NCBI RefSeq assembly: GCF_048544455.1
Contig: NC_133537.1
Span: forward strand, 312,934,238-312,998,237
DNA length: 64,000 nt
Source of the DNA: Silene latifolia
Taxonomy: Eukaryota; Streptophyta; Magnoliopsida; Caryophyllales; Caryophyllaceae
Reading direction: 5' to 3'
Under the pieces are notes generated by a model. The model had not been told where the DNA came from. It did no database searches and saw only the letters and a program-made list of their open reading frames with translations. Made by a program: the position numbers and the translations under genes. Shown here piece by piece: positions 45,061 to 56,286 of the stretch (position 1 is the stretch's first letter; the number at the start of each line of letters is the position of its first letter).

Positions 45061-46360
45061 GAGCCCCCACTTTGACTGAGGCTTGGACAAGGCGAAAGTC
45101 AAAGTATACCCCAGTCCCTCTCGACCGAGGATTCTTCGGGTCGTTTATAGTCCATTAGACTTGCGTATATAAGCTCGCTTGACCATAAGAAGAGACCATA
45201 CACGAAACTTCGTTGGAGATTGACTCTTGCTTCTGTTGCGTCAAATTATCGTCGTTGGTCATCGACCCATAAATTGCATAAATGGTGGGTTGAGCCTTAT
45301 CCTTAGGCGCCTACGTATCCGTTTCTGACGGAATCAAACCCGCGTCGTAGTTCGGCACCTGCTGACACATGCCCAAAGTTTATCATCCTGGCGTTTGTCC
45401 AAAATTCATCATCCGACATTTGCCCAAAATTTGTCATCTGCTGGCAGGTGTCTAAATGGGACGGGACTTTCCGAGGAGGTTGCCGCCGCTTTCATCATTT
45501 GCTTTCAGCTAAGGAATTCTTTCATTTCATACTCTTGTATTGAATCGAATTCTGAGTGGATGTCATCCATTTCATCTTGATAATGGTCTCGAAGCCAACG
45601 GCTTGAGCCCTGATTTGTAATGGCTCTAAAGTCGAAGACTTTAGAGCCCCCAATTGAAGCATATCCTGCTACATTTGAAACATAGAAAATGTACGAGCAA
45701 TAATCATCACATAAGCACATTTGGATCATCGATCTTGAAATTGGATCATTTGAGATACTGGGTCCTCAACCCGAAAATTGAATTTGAAAATTTTGAATGA
45801 TTGGGTCATTGACCCGAAAATATGCTGGGCCATCGACCCTTCGAAATTGAATTTGAAAAGAAATTGGGTCATCAACCCAAAATTTGAACATGTTGAAGAT
45901 TTTGAATAATTGGGCCATCGACCCGAAATTTGAATTTGAAACGCATCATAAAAAGTTTTTGAAATTTTGAAAAAAGTTTTTGAAATTTTGAAATTTTGGA
46001 ATTTGTTTTTGGAATTTTGAAATCGAACCTTGATGGGTGAGCATGAAATACGACTCAGACACTCTGTATGACCGGTAAACCTCGTGGGCGTAGCCCGCTA
46101 CCGTAAAACAAAAAAAGGAAAATAAAACCGTAAGTGTGCACGGGCTTTAATTCAAATATGGACTTCTCGAGGGTAGAAATGAAAATCGGCCGTTCCGGCG
46201 CTCCCCAAAACGCGATAGATGTGCGAAAACCCGATGCATTGTGCCAAAGACTGGTGTGAGCTGGGGCGGGCCTAAGAGGCGCGCGACCCAAGGCCCACAC
46301 GGCTCAAAAAAAACGGCATCCTAGGGGTGTCATCCTAGGTGCTTCCTTCCCTTATACTTT

Positions 46361-46378
46361 CTATATATAAGGAAGAGT
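46361..46378 (+). promoter_or_regulatory. Candidate TATA box of the antisense accessory gene
   Basis: TCTATATATAAGG lies about 65 bp upstream of the ATG at 46434, on the strand opposite to gag-pol. It suggests the accessory gene is transcribed from its own promoter. Confidence 0.55.
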
Positions 46379-46433
46379 TTGTCGCAAATTTATTCTGCTT
46401 TCCCCCAAACTGGTGCAAATAACATAAATCATT

Positions 46434-47069
46434 ATGAATAATCTAGCAAGTGCTATGCGAGCGTGGGAGGCAGACTTCACTGGCGCAGGGAGACAAGAAT
46501 TAAAGACCGCTCAATTGGCGCAATTAATTCCCTTACGCCAGATCCCCCTTCAACCTGCGCTGTTGGAACACTGCCTTAGCTATTGGGATCCTTATAACCA
46601 TGTCTTTGCTTTTCCTGAGGGGGAGATCTGCCCTCTACCCGAAGAGTTTTCTGCCCTGGGAGGATGGGATGCTGAGGCCATACCGGCTATACCTAAATTT
46701 CATTCAGGGTGGCGTGGAACATATCTAGACTGCCTTGGCCTTTCCAGGACGGAGTCTGAGGGGATAGTTACTGGTGACGAAGTCAACCTTTTTGCTATCC
46801 ATCGGAAATTTTGTATCTTGCGAAACAGTACTTTACTGCCAGCGTATTGCCGCAGGGCCTTTGGATTGATCATGCTTCACCTCTATGTCTTCGAAGGTAG
46901 AATGAACAAGACAACTTGTGTAGGACAAGCGAAGCTTTTGTCCATTGTGTCTCAGATGGAGACGGGACATAACCCTTCCTGGATTATTCTTGCTGAAACT
47001 CTCCGGGGTTTAGATGCTAAGAAAATGAACCCTGGTACTGATTGGTCGGGATGCTCCCGTCTATTGCAG
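46434..47069 (+). CDS. Antisense accessory ORF of the retrotransposon, plant-mobile-domain/DUF7745-like (first exon)
   Basis: An open frame of 212 codons runs opposite to gag-pol, between integrase and the 3' LTR. The segment LSYWDPYNHVFAFPEGEICPL, followed by PLPEEFSALGGW, is the pattern of the plant mobile domain family and its transposon-borne relatives. The frame meets a good splice donor (TTGCAG|GTAACA) at 47069/47070, followed by a T-rich region that looks intronic. The downstream part is split over several frames, so the gene is probably defective. Extra ORFs, some antisense, are known in Tat-lineage elements; their function is unknown. The exon-intron model is my inference. Confidence 0.65.
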
Positions 47070-47261
47070 GTAACAAAATCTATTCTCCTGATTTCGCATC
47101 CTTGATTAATTTTCCTTTATCACAATTCTTGCCACGTTTTTGTTGCATTCTGCCACGATTTTGTCACGATTTTTCGCATTCGCCACAATTTTCTGTATTA
47201 CGCCACGATTTTTTGTGTATTACGCCACGATTCCTGCCACAATTCCGTTTTTCCTTCTTTT

Positions 47262-47307
<46 letters not shown>

Positions 47308-47425
47308 CTTTTTTTCTTTTTTTTTTTATCGTCTTTTTCATGTTTTTTTTTTTCTCTTTTTTTTGGTGTGGCTTTGCGAGAGATTTTGGCTCTTTTGCCG
47401 CGTGAGCCCACTCGTATCTCGCTCG
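47070..47425 (+). other. Probable intron of the antisense ORF, with long poly-T tract
   Basis: The region contains repeated TTGCCACGATTTT-like units (47125-47240) and an almost pure T run of about 100 bp (47250-47360). No coding motif is visible. The long T run produces spurious poly-Phe and poly-Lys frames on the two strands. Confidence 0.5.
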
Positions 47426-47429
47426 TATG

Positions 47430-48199
47430 CCGACTATGCGTGCCAAGCGATATGAAGACGAGCATCAAAATGACCTTGCCTATTGGCGAAACAAAAGCGA
47501 GAAGAAGGGAAAGGTCGCCCTCTTTTTGGTTCATGCCTTGGCTTCGCCTCAAATCCTTTACTATCCTTAGGAAGATGACAAGACCAGGCGTTTGCAACTC
47601 CGGGTTTAGAGAGGTCTATTCACATTTACCCGACCGCGTCTGCGTCGGATGGGCGCGAGACAAATAATTCCCAAGTGTGAGGTCATTCGGGACGAGCAAG
47701 AGAGTCGAATTCCTCTATATGTGACGATTGGCTCAAGAGGTGGCACCAAAGGCGTCTTTGGTACGTATCTGCGCGCCCTCAGACTACCTGGGTATCCCCG
47801 TCTTATACTAAATGGCTAAAAGAGAAGACCGAATCAGGTAAGGACTTGTGTCGGAAGGATGAGCTTGTCGACATCAAATATTATGACAAAAGCAGAAGCA
47901 GTCGCGACTTCTTTGTTAACGATCTTTCGTCTGCATCTGGACCTGAAACTAAGACCGAGAAGACTCTAAGATCGACTCACAAAGCGACAGTGTGTGGAAA
48001 CGGTTGGGTTCAAGGGCACACTCGGGCTCGGCCCTTAGAAGGGAGGCTTGGTCCTCGCTTGAGTGTAAAAGATAGGCTGGGCCCTCGGGAGGAAATGATG
48101 ATCCCTCCTAAGAAGCGCGCTAGACAGAACACAACTACCCCTCCTCCACAGGAGCCTCGGTCACGTGACCCAAAAGGCAAAGGGAAAAAGAAGATGTAG
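47430..48199 (+). pseudogene. Downstream part of the antisense accessory gene, frame-broken
   Basis: One frame gives a charged segment (RYEDEHQNDLAYWRNKSEKK) near 47445-47505, another FTFTRPRLRRMGARQIIPKC and IPLYVTIGSRG near 47620-47745. A third, 47846-48199, ends in a basic Lys/Arg/Pro-rich tail (PPKKRARQN ... KGKGKKKM) that could be a nuclear localisation signal. These pieces follow each other as one decayed protein would. AATAAGA near 48303 is a possible polyadenylation signal. Confidence 0.5.
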
Positions 48200-48612
48200 G
48201 AGCCTTCGACTCCAATCTATTATTTAATATTACTACTTATTATTTGTTGCTAGCTGTTTTCCTTTTTTCTTTTGGAGGATGTAATGGGCATCGCCCGATC
48301 TTTAATAAGACTTACTATCTATTAAAATTCCCAGTTTCTGCATAAAATTTCATTTTATTCAAGGAAGGGGTTGTACTCTTTTAAAGAGTCGCCTACGTAT
48401 CGTTATCAACAGAATCAAACCGAGCTCGTAGTTCCACAAAACAAATGCGCTACAATCATCGATTTATAACGCACAAAAAGCAGCGAAGCAAAAGTGCCGC
48501 GGCCTAGACTCGCTCACGAGCACTGCAATTCAAAATTTTATTTTACGACATTGAGAATGAGTTCTACGGATAGTATTTCTTCAGTTGATCCAAATTCGTC
48601 GGATTCGCAAAG

Positions 48613-49660
48613 TCATTTCCATCTAGATCTGTCAGTCTGACTGCGCCTCCCGATAATATCTTCTTTACCAGGTAAGGACCGGCCCAATTCGGCTTGAATT
48701 TTCCCCATCCTTAGGACCAAATCCCCATCCTTTATTCCTCGAGGTAGTAAAGCGCGCACAGACTTTAGGACCAAATCCCCATCCTTTATTCCTCGAGGTT
48801 TCACCTTTTTGTTAAACGCTCTTTGTATCCTTTTCTGATAGAGTTGAACATGGTGCAACGCATTTAACCGTCGCTCGTCGAGCATGACCAAGGAATCATA
48901 CGGCTTGTAGCCGATCGACCTTGAGGACTGACTTTCTAACAGGATCCTTAAAGAAGGTACCTCTAATTCGATAGGTTGAACTGCTTCCATCCCATATGTT
49001 AAATAGAACGGAGTTGCTCCGGTGGCTGTGCGAATAGACGTTCGTAGATCCCCACAAAGGCGAACGGTATCTTTTCGGCCACTCGCGATAATTGTCGGTC
49101 ATCTTTCGAGAATCACGGTGATTGTCTTGTTAGCGGCTCTCTACCGCACCATTTGTTTGAGGTCGATACGGTGACGACTTGTGGTGTTTGATTTTATACT
49201 TTTCAAGTATTACTAGTTTTTTCACTGGAAGTGAGTGCCATGATCGCTAATGAGCTCATGCGGCACCCCATATCTGCAAATGATTTCATTCTGAATGAAC
49301 TTTGCTACCTGCTTTGCTTGTAGAACCTTGTACGATTTCACTTCTACCCACTTCGTGAAGTAATCGATGGCGACTAACATGAAGCAATGCCCACCTGTTC
49401 CAGATGGGTTGACCTTTCCAATAATGTCGATTCCCAAGTTGAGAAAGGCCATGGTGATGTCAAAGTATATAATGATGATGGCGGCACGTCTTTGTATGTT
49501 TGCGAAGATTTGGCAATTATGGCAGTGTTTGACATATTGGCGACAATCTGTCTCCATCGTGGTCCAATAATACCCTAATCTCATGATTTTACGAACCAGC
49601 ATATGGGCATTCATGTGTGGGCCACACTCTCCGTCATGGACTTCTTCCATGACTCTTTTT
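48613..49660 (-). pseudogene. pol: Ogre/Retand-like integrase, frame-broken
   Basis: Integrase joins element cDNA to the chromosome. The frame 49650-49222 has the HHCC zinc region (a His pair, then CRQYVKHCHNC) and two catalytic Asp contexts (LGIDIIGKV and LISDHGTHF). The frame is lost near 49220 where the third acidic residue is expected. The C-terminal part appears in the frames 49102-48896 and 48990-48613 (MEAVQPIELEVPSLRI, HHVQLYQKRIQRAFNKKV, GIKDGDLVL). GIKDGDLVL occurs twice because 35 bp at 48711-48745 are repeated at 48765-48799. The gene is not functional as it stands. Confidence 0.85.
48711..48799. repeat. Direct duplication inside integrase
   Basis: A 35-bp sequence starting TTAGGACCAAATCCCC occurs at 48711-48745 and again at 48765-48799. 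The offset of 54 bp is a multiple of three, so it adds 18 codons without shifting the frame. Confidence 0.85.
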
Positions 49661-49950
49661 CGCGATTGGTGAGTCTATGCATCGTGAAGGATATTTTTGC
49701 GATCTTCTTGTACAATTGCCGTCATTGGTTCTAACGAATCGAGCGGCTAGCATTCGAATAAGCGCGCGTTTTCGCGGTTATCCATGTCGGGTGGATACTC
49801 TCCGATTCTTTAAATTTCGAGAATAGCGTGATACCAAGGTTCGGCCTCGGTTTCTTGTGTCTCCGATTGCATTAACATAAGCGGGTGATGATCTTCGTTC
49901 GACACATATCGGCATAGTATCCATATGATCGGTATGTTGATCGGAGCGGA

Positions 49951-50478
49951 CTAGCTTTGATAGTGCATCAAAAACCTGGTTTTCGTCTCGGGGAGGTGCA
50001 CGTACTTGACCTCGGTGAACAACTTTTCTAGTTCTTCGATTTTTGCTTGGTACGGAGCCAAGCTATCACTTCGGGTTTTCCACGTCCCGGCCACTTGATT
50101 GATCACTAGTGACGAGTCCCCATGTACTACAAGCTTTTTGATGCCTAACTCGAGAGCACTGTGCAAACCGAGTAGGCATGCTTCATATTCAGCCGCGTTA
50201 TTAGTGACGTTAAAGTCCAACTTGATCGAAATAGGAACATGTTCACCTTCCGGTGAAATGAGTAGAACTCCTATCCCGTATCCCCTATAGTTCGATGCTC
50301 CATCGAAATAGAGGTCCCACGTATCATGGTCTATGTGAACGATATCTTCGTCGGGAAACGACCATGTATCCACAACCTCAGTTTCTTCTATCGGATTATC
50401 CGCCAGGAAGTCTGCAACCGCCCTTCCCTTTATCACTTTTGGTACATATTGTCGAACTCGGAAAGCATTAGAGTCCAT
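49951..50478 (-). pseudogene. pol: Second (archaeal-type-like) RNase H domain of the element
   Basis: The frame carries a complete RNase H-like fold signature: LYFDGASNYRGYG (first Asp), NNAAEYEACLLGL (Glu), VHGDSSLVINQ (Asp). It is separate from the degenerate RNase H region upstream (50779-50468, TPLEKTCLALVWATKKLRHY). A second RNase H next to the usual one is characteristic of the Tat group to which Ogre and Retand belong. The domain itself is open, but it is cut off from the upstream pol frame by a frameshift. Confidence 0.8.
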
Positions 50479-51510
50479 CTTGACACCCGCCGTTCGAACC
50501 GGTTTTCAAACAAGTATTTGATTGGGTCCATCTTCGAGTGGATGCGGACACTATGTTGAGCATGTAGTGCCGTAACTTCTTTGTCGCCCATACTAAAGCC
50601 AAACATGTCTTTTCGAGTGGAGTATACTTGATTTCATACTCCAAGAACTTTTTACTAATGTAGTAAATCGCTCTCTCCTCTTTATCGACTATCTGCGCCA
50701 AAGATTGCCCCCATTGCGATGTAAGATGAATCGTAAGATACAACAAAAGTGGTAACCGGCCCGTTGGTGGGCTAAGCACGGGAGGGGAAGATAGTATTTC
50801 TTTGATCTTATCGAACGCGTGACTTAGCGGTGATCATCCCATACGGCGTGTTCCCGACCTTCAATTTCTTGAAAATTGGCTCGCATATCATCGTTAGCCT
50901 TGCCACGAACCGACTTATATATTGGATTCTTCCCAGGAAACCTCGAATTTCCTTCTCGGTTTTCGGGTGAGGCATTTCCATTATGGCCTTTATTTTCGAT
51001 GGGTCCACCTCGATGCCACGGTGGCTGACGATGTGGCCCAACAATTTGCCGGATGTGACTCCGAATGCGCATTTTTGTGGATTCAACCTCATGTTATACT
51101 TGCGCAATCGTTCGAAGAATTTGCGTAGTGTACCAAGGTGGCCATCACGCTCCTTTGACTTGACAATCATGTCGTCGACATAAACCTCAACCTCCTTGTG
51201 CATCAAATCATGTAACAATGTTGTCGCGGTCCTCTGATATGTGGCCCCTGCGTTTATCAACCCAAAAGGCATTCTTTGTGTAGCAATAGGTTCCCCATTG
51301 CGTTCCGAACGCTTGATCTTATGCATATCTTCTTTCGCCATCTTGATCGATTATAACGGCGTATCCATCCATAAAGGATAGTAATGCGTGTTTTGCCGTG
51401 TTGTCAACCAGGATGTCGATGTGAGGTAATGGGAAATCGTCCTTCGGACTTGCCTTGTTTAAATCCTGGAAGTCCACACAAACCCGAACTTTACCATCTT
51501 TCTTAGGCAT
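50468..51510 (-). pseudogene. pol: Ogre/Retand-like reverse transcriptase and first RNase H, frame-broken
   Basis: Reverse transcriptase is visible from 51510 (PKKDGKVRVCVDFQDLNKAS, FMDGYA) and, after a frame change near 51330, as MPFGLINAGATYQR with the intact catalytic box YVDDMIVKSKERDGH near 51180. The thumb/connection (GKLLGHIVS, EIRGFLGRIQYISRF) follows. Another break near 50810 leads to RNase H-like remains ending near 50468. Key RT residues are kept, unlike in the Athila and copia elements of this window. At least two frame changes disable it. Confidence 0.87.
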
Positions 51511-51534
51511 CTTTGGAATGCGTTAGCCACCCGG

Positions 51535-52641
51535 TCAGGTATTCGACACCTTGATGAACCCGACTTTGAGTTGCTTGTCGATTTCTTCCTTGACTTTCAA
51601 AGACCAATCTGTATGCATTTTGCGTAGTTTTCGCTTGACCGGCTTATATCCCGACTTGATTGGGATCCGTGCTCGCAATTTCCTTATCAATGCCTGGCAT
51701 GTCTTTGTAGGACCATGCGAAAACATCTTTGAACTCATGCAACAAATCAATGAACCCTGTCTTTCGGTGGGACTTAAAGTAGTTCCTATTTTAAGCTCCT
51801 GTGGTTCTAAGGTTGTACCTACATTGATAGTTTCGGTATCTTCGATGATCGAAGTTTTCTGTTCGTACTCTTCCAACTCTTTTATCAACTGTAGAGGTGG
51901 TTCCATTTCTTCTTCTTCTTCTTCTTCGACCAACTGTTCATCCTCGACCTCAGTCTCAATGTCATTATTAAAACAATCATTTTCAAAATTTGAATTGCAA
52001 TGTAAGTAAGACAAGTCGTAAGCAAAATGGTTCATATTATTATTGATTTGAAATTGCGCGAAATGCGCTAACATTTGAGCCAACTGGTCAGAGCTCAGTG
52101 GCGAGATAGGGGTATTCGGGACAGGCCCCGGAATACCACCATTAGGAAAAGGTGCATAGGAAGGGAAAGCTAGGGGAGGGGTATTTTCAACACCTGACTC
52201 CTTAGACTCAATCTTAGGACCTAACTCAGACTCAGACTCAGACTCCGACTCAGACTCAGAATCGGTAACATCATCTGGTTTGAACATCTCTCCTTCTCCC
52301 GTTGTCAACTTGAAAAGAAGTCCTTTGTTGTCAGTCCACTTGATTGTTTTCCGCCATCCCGTGTTGGTCCTAAGAGGATCCACATCGGTGATGAGGGTAG
52401 ATGGGTCAAACCGCTCGCTTCTCAGGATCATGCTTACCAAATCTTCGTTTGGTATTGGTGATTTCTTCTCTTCACCGAAAAGGAGACCCATAGCTTTCTC
52501 GTCATTTATTGGATCCGGTTTGGTTTCTACTGGCATCACGGTCAGAATGTCTTCAGGGATGTAGTAGAAATCTTGGAATACTTCGATTCCTGGGACCATA
52601 AGGTTCTCCTTTGGGTCAAAGATAGGTTCGGGGAAGTCCAT
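51535..52641 (-). pseudogene. pol: Ogre/Retand-like protease-RT linker and RT N-terminus
   Basis: One open frame of 368 codons. The first two thirds are acidic and low-complexity, with (SE)n at about residues 125-140 and a Glu run at about 240-250, no known domain, and probably a spacer. The last ~50 residues (RIPIKSGYKPVKRKLRKMH, VKEEIDKQLKVGFIKVS) are the start of reverse transcriptase. In Ogre elements the region between protease and RT is reported to be removed by splicing; a splice site here could bypass this linker, which I have not resolved. Confidence 0.7.
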
Positions 52642-52650
52642 GCAAGGGAG

Positions 52651-54367
52651 TTATTCGCCAGGTCTCACGAAGTGACCGTTTAGAGTTAGGTGATACGGTC
52701 CCATTTTAATATCTCGATCTTCGATCGTTTTTCCCCTCTTTTCCCGTAGATCTTTCTCAGTGGGCTCATATCCAAGCCCGAACGTTACTCCCTTGGCTAT
52801 TGGTGGTTTCAACTCGAATGTACCCTCCTTTCTAGGGTATAAAGAGAAACCGAAGTATTTCCCAGTCTTGAGAATCACGCGAGGCATGGCTTCCCGTGTA
52901 TAGATCCATATTCTCTGCTTCGGAGTTCAGCTCGATCATGTTGACAATCTCGAAACCACATGCGTCATTGGTAGCTTCAACCCTTACTTCGGAAGTAATG
53001 TCTCCTCCTGCCACCGTAATTGGCGTGGCGTCAATGGTGACGGTTTTGCCATTGAGTGGGACCTTGATTTTTCGATGCAGCGTTGATGTTACGGCCCTTG
53101 TAGCGTGGATCCAAGGCCTCCCCAACAATAAGTTGAAGGATGAGCAAATGTCAATCACTTGGCAACTCACTTTCTTTTCCACTTGCCCAGTCTGTACTAC
53201 CAGGTCGACAAGTCCACTCACTCGACGCACAGTGCCATCGAATGCCCGAACTGTCTGCATAGTGGGGATGAAGTCATTCTTCTCCAAGCCCAGAATATGC
53301 GCCGTTTTCAGAGGGAGTACGTTGACAGCCGATCCGTCGTCCACCAAGGTCATAGGGATATGCTTGTTGAGACACACGGTAGTAATATAGAGGGCCAGGT
53401 TATGTCGAGGCCCGAACGGTGGCAAATCTTCGTCGGAGAATGTCACAGCGTTGGTAATTTGAGGCCGATTCTGGGCGATGTGAGTGACCATGTCCGCAGG
53501 AGTAGTATTCGACGACACGGTCATGTTCATCAAAGCTTGTAACAAAGCTTGACGATGTTCGAAAGAGCTTAGGATAAGTTGCCAGATAGACACGTCGGCC
53601 TTAGTCTTTTGGAGTTGCTTGATGAGGGAAGCCTCGGAGGTCGACCCTTCACCAAGAACTTCGACCACCACCGGCTCTTTGAGAGGTGTCTTGTTCGGCG
53701 TATCTTTAGCTTTCTCCACACGATACGGGCGTCCGGATCTAGTCAAATGGTTTGACTCTAGGGCATCTTGCCTCACCTTTAAGATTTCTTCTTGGGTGTG
53801 AGGAATTGTCGCACCTTTGACGAGGTAAACATCATCCTCGTCATCAGCCCAAACGCCATTGATTTCATTGCCGCTTCGGAGTATGTAAGGAGTACAATCG
53901 ACAACAAAATCCCCGAATGTAATCTCGTTTCTCGAGCTTGGTAGGAATTCGGAGCAATCTACGAATATTCTTCCGACGAAAACCCCTTTTAGACGACATG
54001 GGCGAATCAAGTGAGAGTAGTCGACACTATCTTCGGTAGAGACAAAGTTAGTGTGGTCGCCAAACGGATTGGTGACGTTGTTGGGCTTTATGGCCGGGAT
54101 TGGGAGCGTTCCGTTCTCAATCATATCTTGAATTTCGTGCTTTAGTCTAAAGCACCTTTCAGTATCGTGTCCCTTCCCTTGATGAAAGGCACAGTAGGCA
54201 TTTGGTTTGTACCATTTGCCTTGTTGTTCAGCAGGTGGATCCGGAGTTGGACCAATGGGCTTCAACTTTCCTTGGGCCATGAGCCTTTGGAGAGCATAGG
54301 CGTAAGTGCACCCGATATCGGTGAATACCCTCGGAGCTTGGCGCGGAGGCCTTTTTTTATTGTCCAT
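52651..54367 (-). pseudogene. Ogre/Retand-like gag zinc knuckle and aspartic protease
   Basis: The frame 54367-52832 (511 codons) begins with the end of gag: a zinc-knuckle-like YCAFHQGKGHDTERCFRLK. The protease core is VDDGSAVNVLPL, with the LLLGRPWIHATRAV flap near 53110. The catalytic motif has DDGS where D-[ST/N]-G is usual, so activity is uncertain. The frame ends at 52832 and is continued in another frame (52887-52651) by a conserved-looking linker (GKYFGFSLYPRKEGTF). The start overlaps the previous gag frame by 11 bases. Confidence 0.8.
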
Positions 54368-55165
54368 CTAAGAGATTGACAGTTTCAACAAAGTGAGCCG
54401 CTGCGGGCGCTTTTGCTTTAGATGACGAAGCCCCTTGGTATCCCTTTGGCTTCTCAGCTTCAGCAATTCGGACATCGTCCTCTACCTTTATCCCGATCCT
54501 TATCAATTCTTTGAAAGAACCAAAAATTTGGTATTTCAGAGCATTACGGTAAACAGGTCGTAAATTCTTCACGAACTTATCTACCATTTCAACTTCATCA
54601 GGCTTCTTAGCTAACTTCACGCTTTCAGCGCGCCATCTTGCGAGGAATTCAGTAAAGCCCTCTTTCTCCTTTTGCGTCATAACCTCCAAAGTTCTTATGT
54701 TGGTTTGAATCTCAACATTGTCAGCATAGTGCTTACAGAACTCCACCGTAATATCTTCGAAAGTGGGGAAGTTCTTAAGGTCAAGATTGTAGAACCACGC
54801 CTTCGGGTGTTCTCCCAGAGATTGGGCAAAAATTTGAGAGAGCATATCGGCAGTACTCCTTGGTGCTAAGTACCCTTTATAGGCCTTAACATGGTGGATG
54901 GATCTTGAGTGCCTTTGAACTTTGGGATGTCGGTGAGTACCATGTTCGTGGGCAACTTATCCTGAACTGGGGCATAGGCCCTAGCATTCTCATAGTGAAT
55001 GTTCTTCCCCTGGGAGAGCTTCAAACGGTCCTCAATGAACTTGAACCGTTTCTCCAGATCAGTCAGTGGTGGAGGGGAATCTTCACCCAGCTTAGATTCG
55101 ATTGCATCCATTCGGGTCATCATGAGGTTCACGGCCTCAGTAAGCTTGTTAATGACATCTTCCAT
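54357..55165 (-). pseudogene. gag: Ogre/Retand-like gag, one frameshift
   Basis: The likely start is the ATG at 55165 (MEDVINKLTEAVNLMMTRM), giving a coiled N-terminus. The frame ends near 54868, and the gag core continues in a second frame from 54845: FAQSLGEHPKAWFYNLDLK, EFLARWRAESVKLAKKP, then the Ala/Lys-rich tail. This second frame ends at 54357 inside the next frame. The retrotransposon gag domain (a Trp in AWFYNL, then F..RWR) is clear. A frame change between 54870 and 54845 makes the present copy defective. Confidence 0.82.
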
Positions 55166-55249
55166 TGCTTGACGTCGGGTTTTTGGCGGCCTTTCTACAA
55201 GAAAACCCCGTACTGAGTCAATATTAAAGTAAGAGCCCCTGCACACTTA

Positions 55250-56265
55250 AGGACTCGACCTCAACTTGACTCAAACAAAGACTCGACTTGAGATTGATTA
55301 AACAAGGGTTCGACTCACGGTTTGATTTAGACATCGGTTCACTTTAGACTCGACAAAACGACATGACTCAAACTGTCATAACTCGATTCTAAACTGGACT
55401 CGGTGTGACTAAACCCGTGATTGGGCTAACATAGCCCCTGGGTTCGTGTGAAACGTCCATAAGGGCCTAGCTTGGACGTTTTTTGTGGACTATCCTAGAC
55501 CAAAAGGTCGACCAACATGACTCAAAGCCCAAGAGGTGAGCTTGGGTGACCCAACAAGGTCGTGTTCTAGACTCTTGGAATGAAAAAACGTTTAGCCTAA
55601 CACGGCCAGGACCCGGACACGACTCGACGCATTTCATGCTTGGTTGAGGTTCGAGAAACATTTTGGATCGGATTTGGAAAAAACGAAGGATTGATTTGAA
55701 AATGAGATTTGAAATGGGCAGCATGCCGGCTATAAAAGCTCATTTTTGGGCCGAAAATTCTAGTCCTATTTGGGCAGCATTCCGCGTTTTTAAAACCATG
55801 CTAGTTTGAAAGTAAGTTGTTCAAAAGTTCGGTTTTGAAAAGGACATGGGAATTTTCAAAAGAAGACTTGGGAAAACAAATTGCACATTGTCATTCTCAT
55901 GTTATAAGGATGTATGCTCCTAGACATCTCTAAGTCTCGGCAAGTCTTCTACGAGAAGGTCTATGCCCTCCATCCTTTTGCGGTCTTATAGAGCAAGGTG
56001 TCTTAAGGTAAAGTACCTAGAAGATCGTCCCCACCATCAAGAACCACGCGAGGCGAAGTGGAAGCGAGCAATGTGCAGCTTCCGAGCATAGTGGGACGTC
56101 GCCCCCCACGCATCACGAAGAAACGCTGGGACGGCCCGGGCAAGTCCTTAAGGGTTTATGCATGAATCGTAGCACTATGAGTAATGTTTTACTTTCCAAC
56201 ACTTTCTTTTCAAGTTTCACCTCGGAGGAAAAGACCCTAGAAACAAAGTGTAACTAGTCCTCTTT
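55250..56265 (-). other. Leader region of the retrotransposon between primer site and gag
   Basis: About 1 kb with many GACTCGA/CTCGACT words and no long frame. Some Ogre elements have an extra ORF here, but none is recognisable in this copy. Confidence 0.6.
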
Positions 56266-56283
56266 TCCCCAGCGGAGTCGCCA
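56266..56283 (-). other. Primer-binding site of the Ogre/Retand-like element
   Basis: The minus strand reads TGGCGACTCCGCTGGGGA, three bases after the 5' LTR end. It is the primer site reported for the Ogre/Tat group (tRNA-Arg type). Confidence 0.88.
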
Positions 56284-56286
56284 AAC

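Noticed and set aside
47198..47597. Lys-rich and Phe-rich open frames on both strands
   Set aside because: They are translations of a ~100-bp poly-T tract and have no domain.
52896..53542. Plus-strand frames of 164 and 127 codons
   Set aside because: Antisense to the protease region of the retrotransposon; no motif of their own.
55247..56286. Extra ORF upstream of gag as in some Ogre elements
   Set aside because: No frame longer than about 85 codons and no recognisable domain in this interval.
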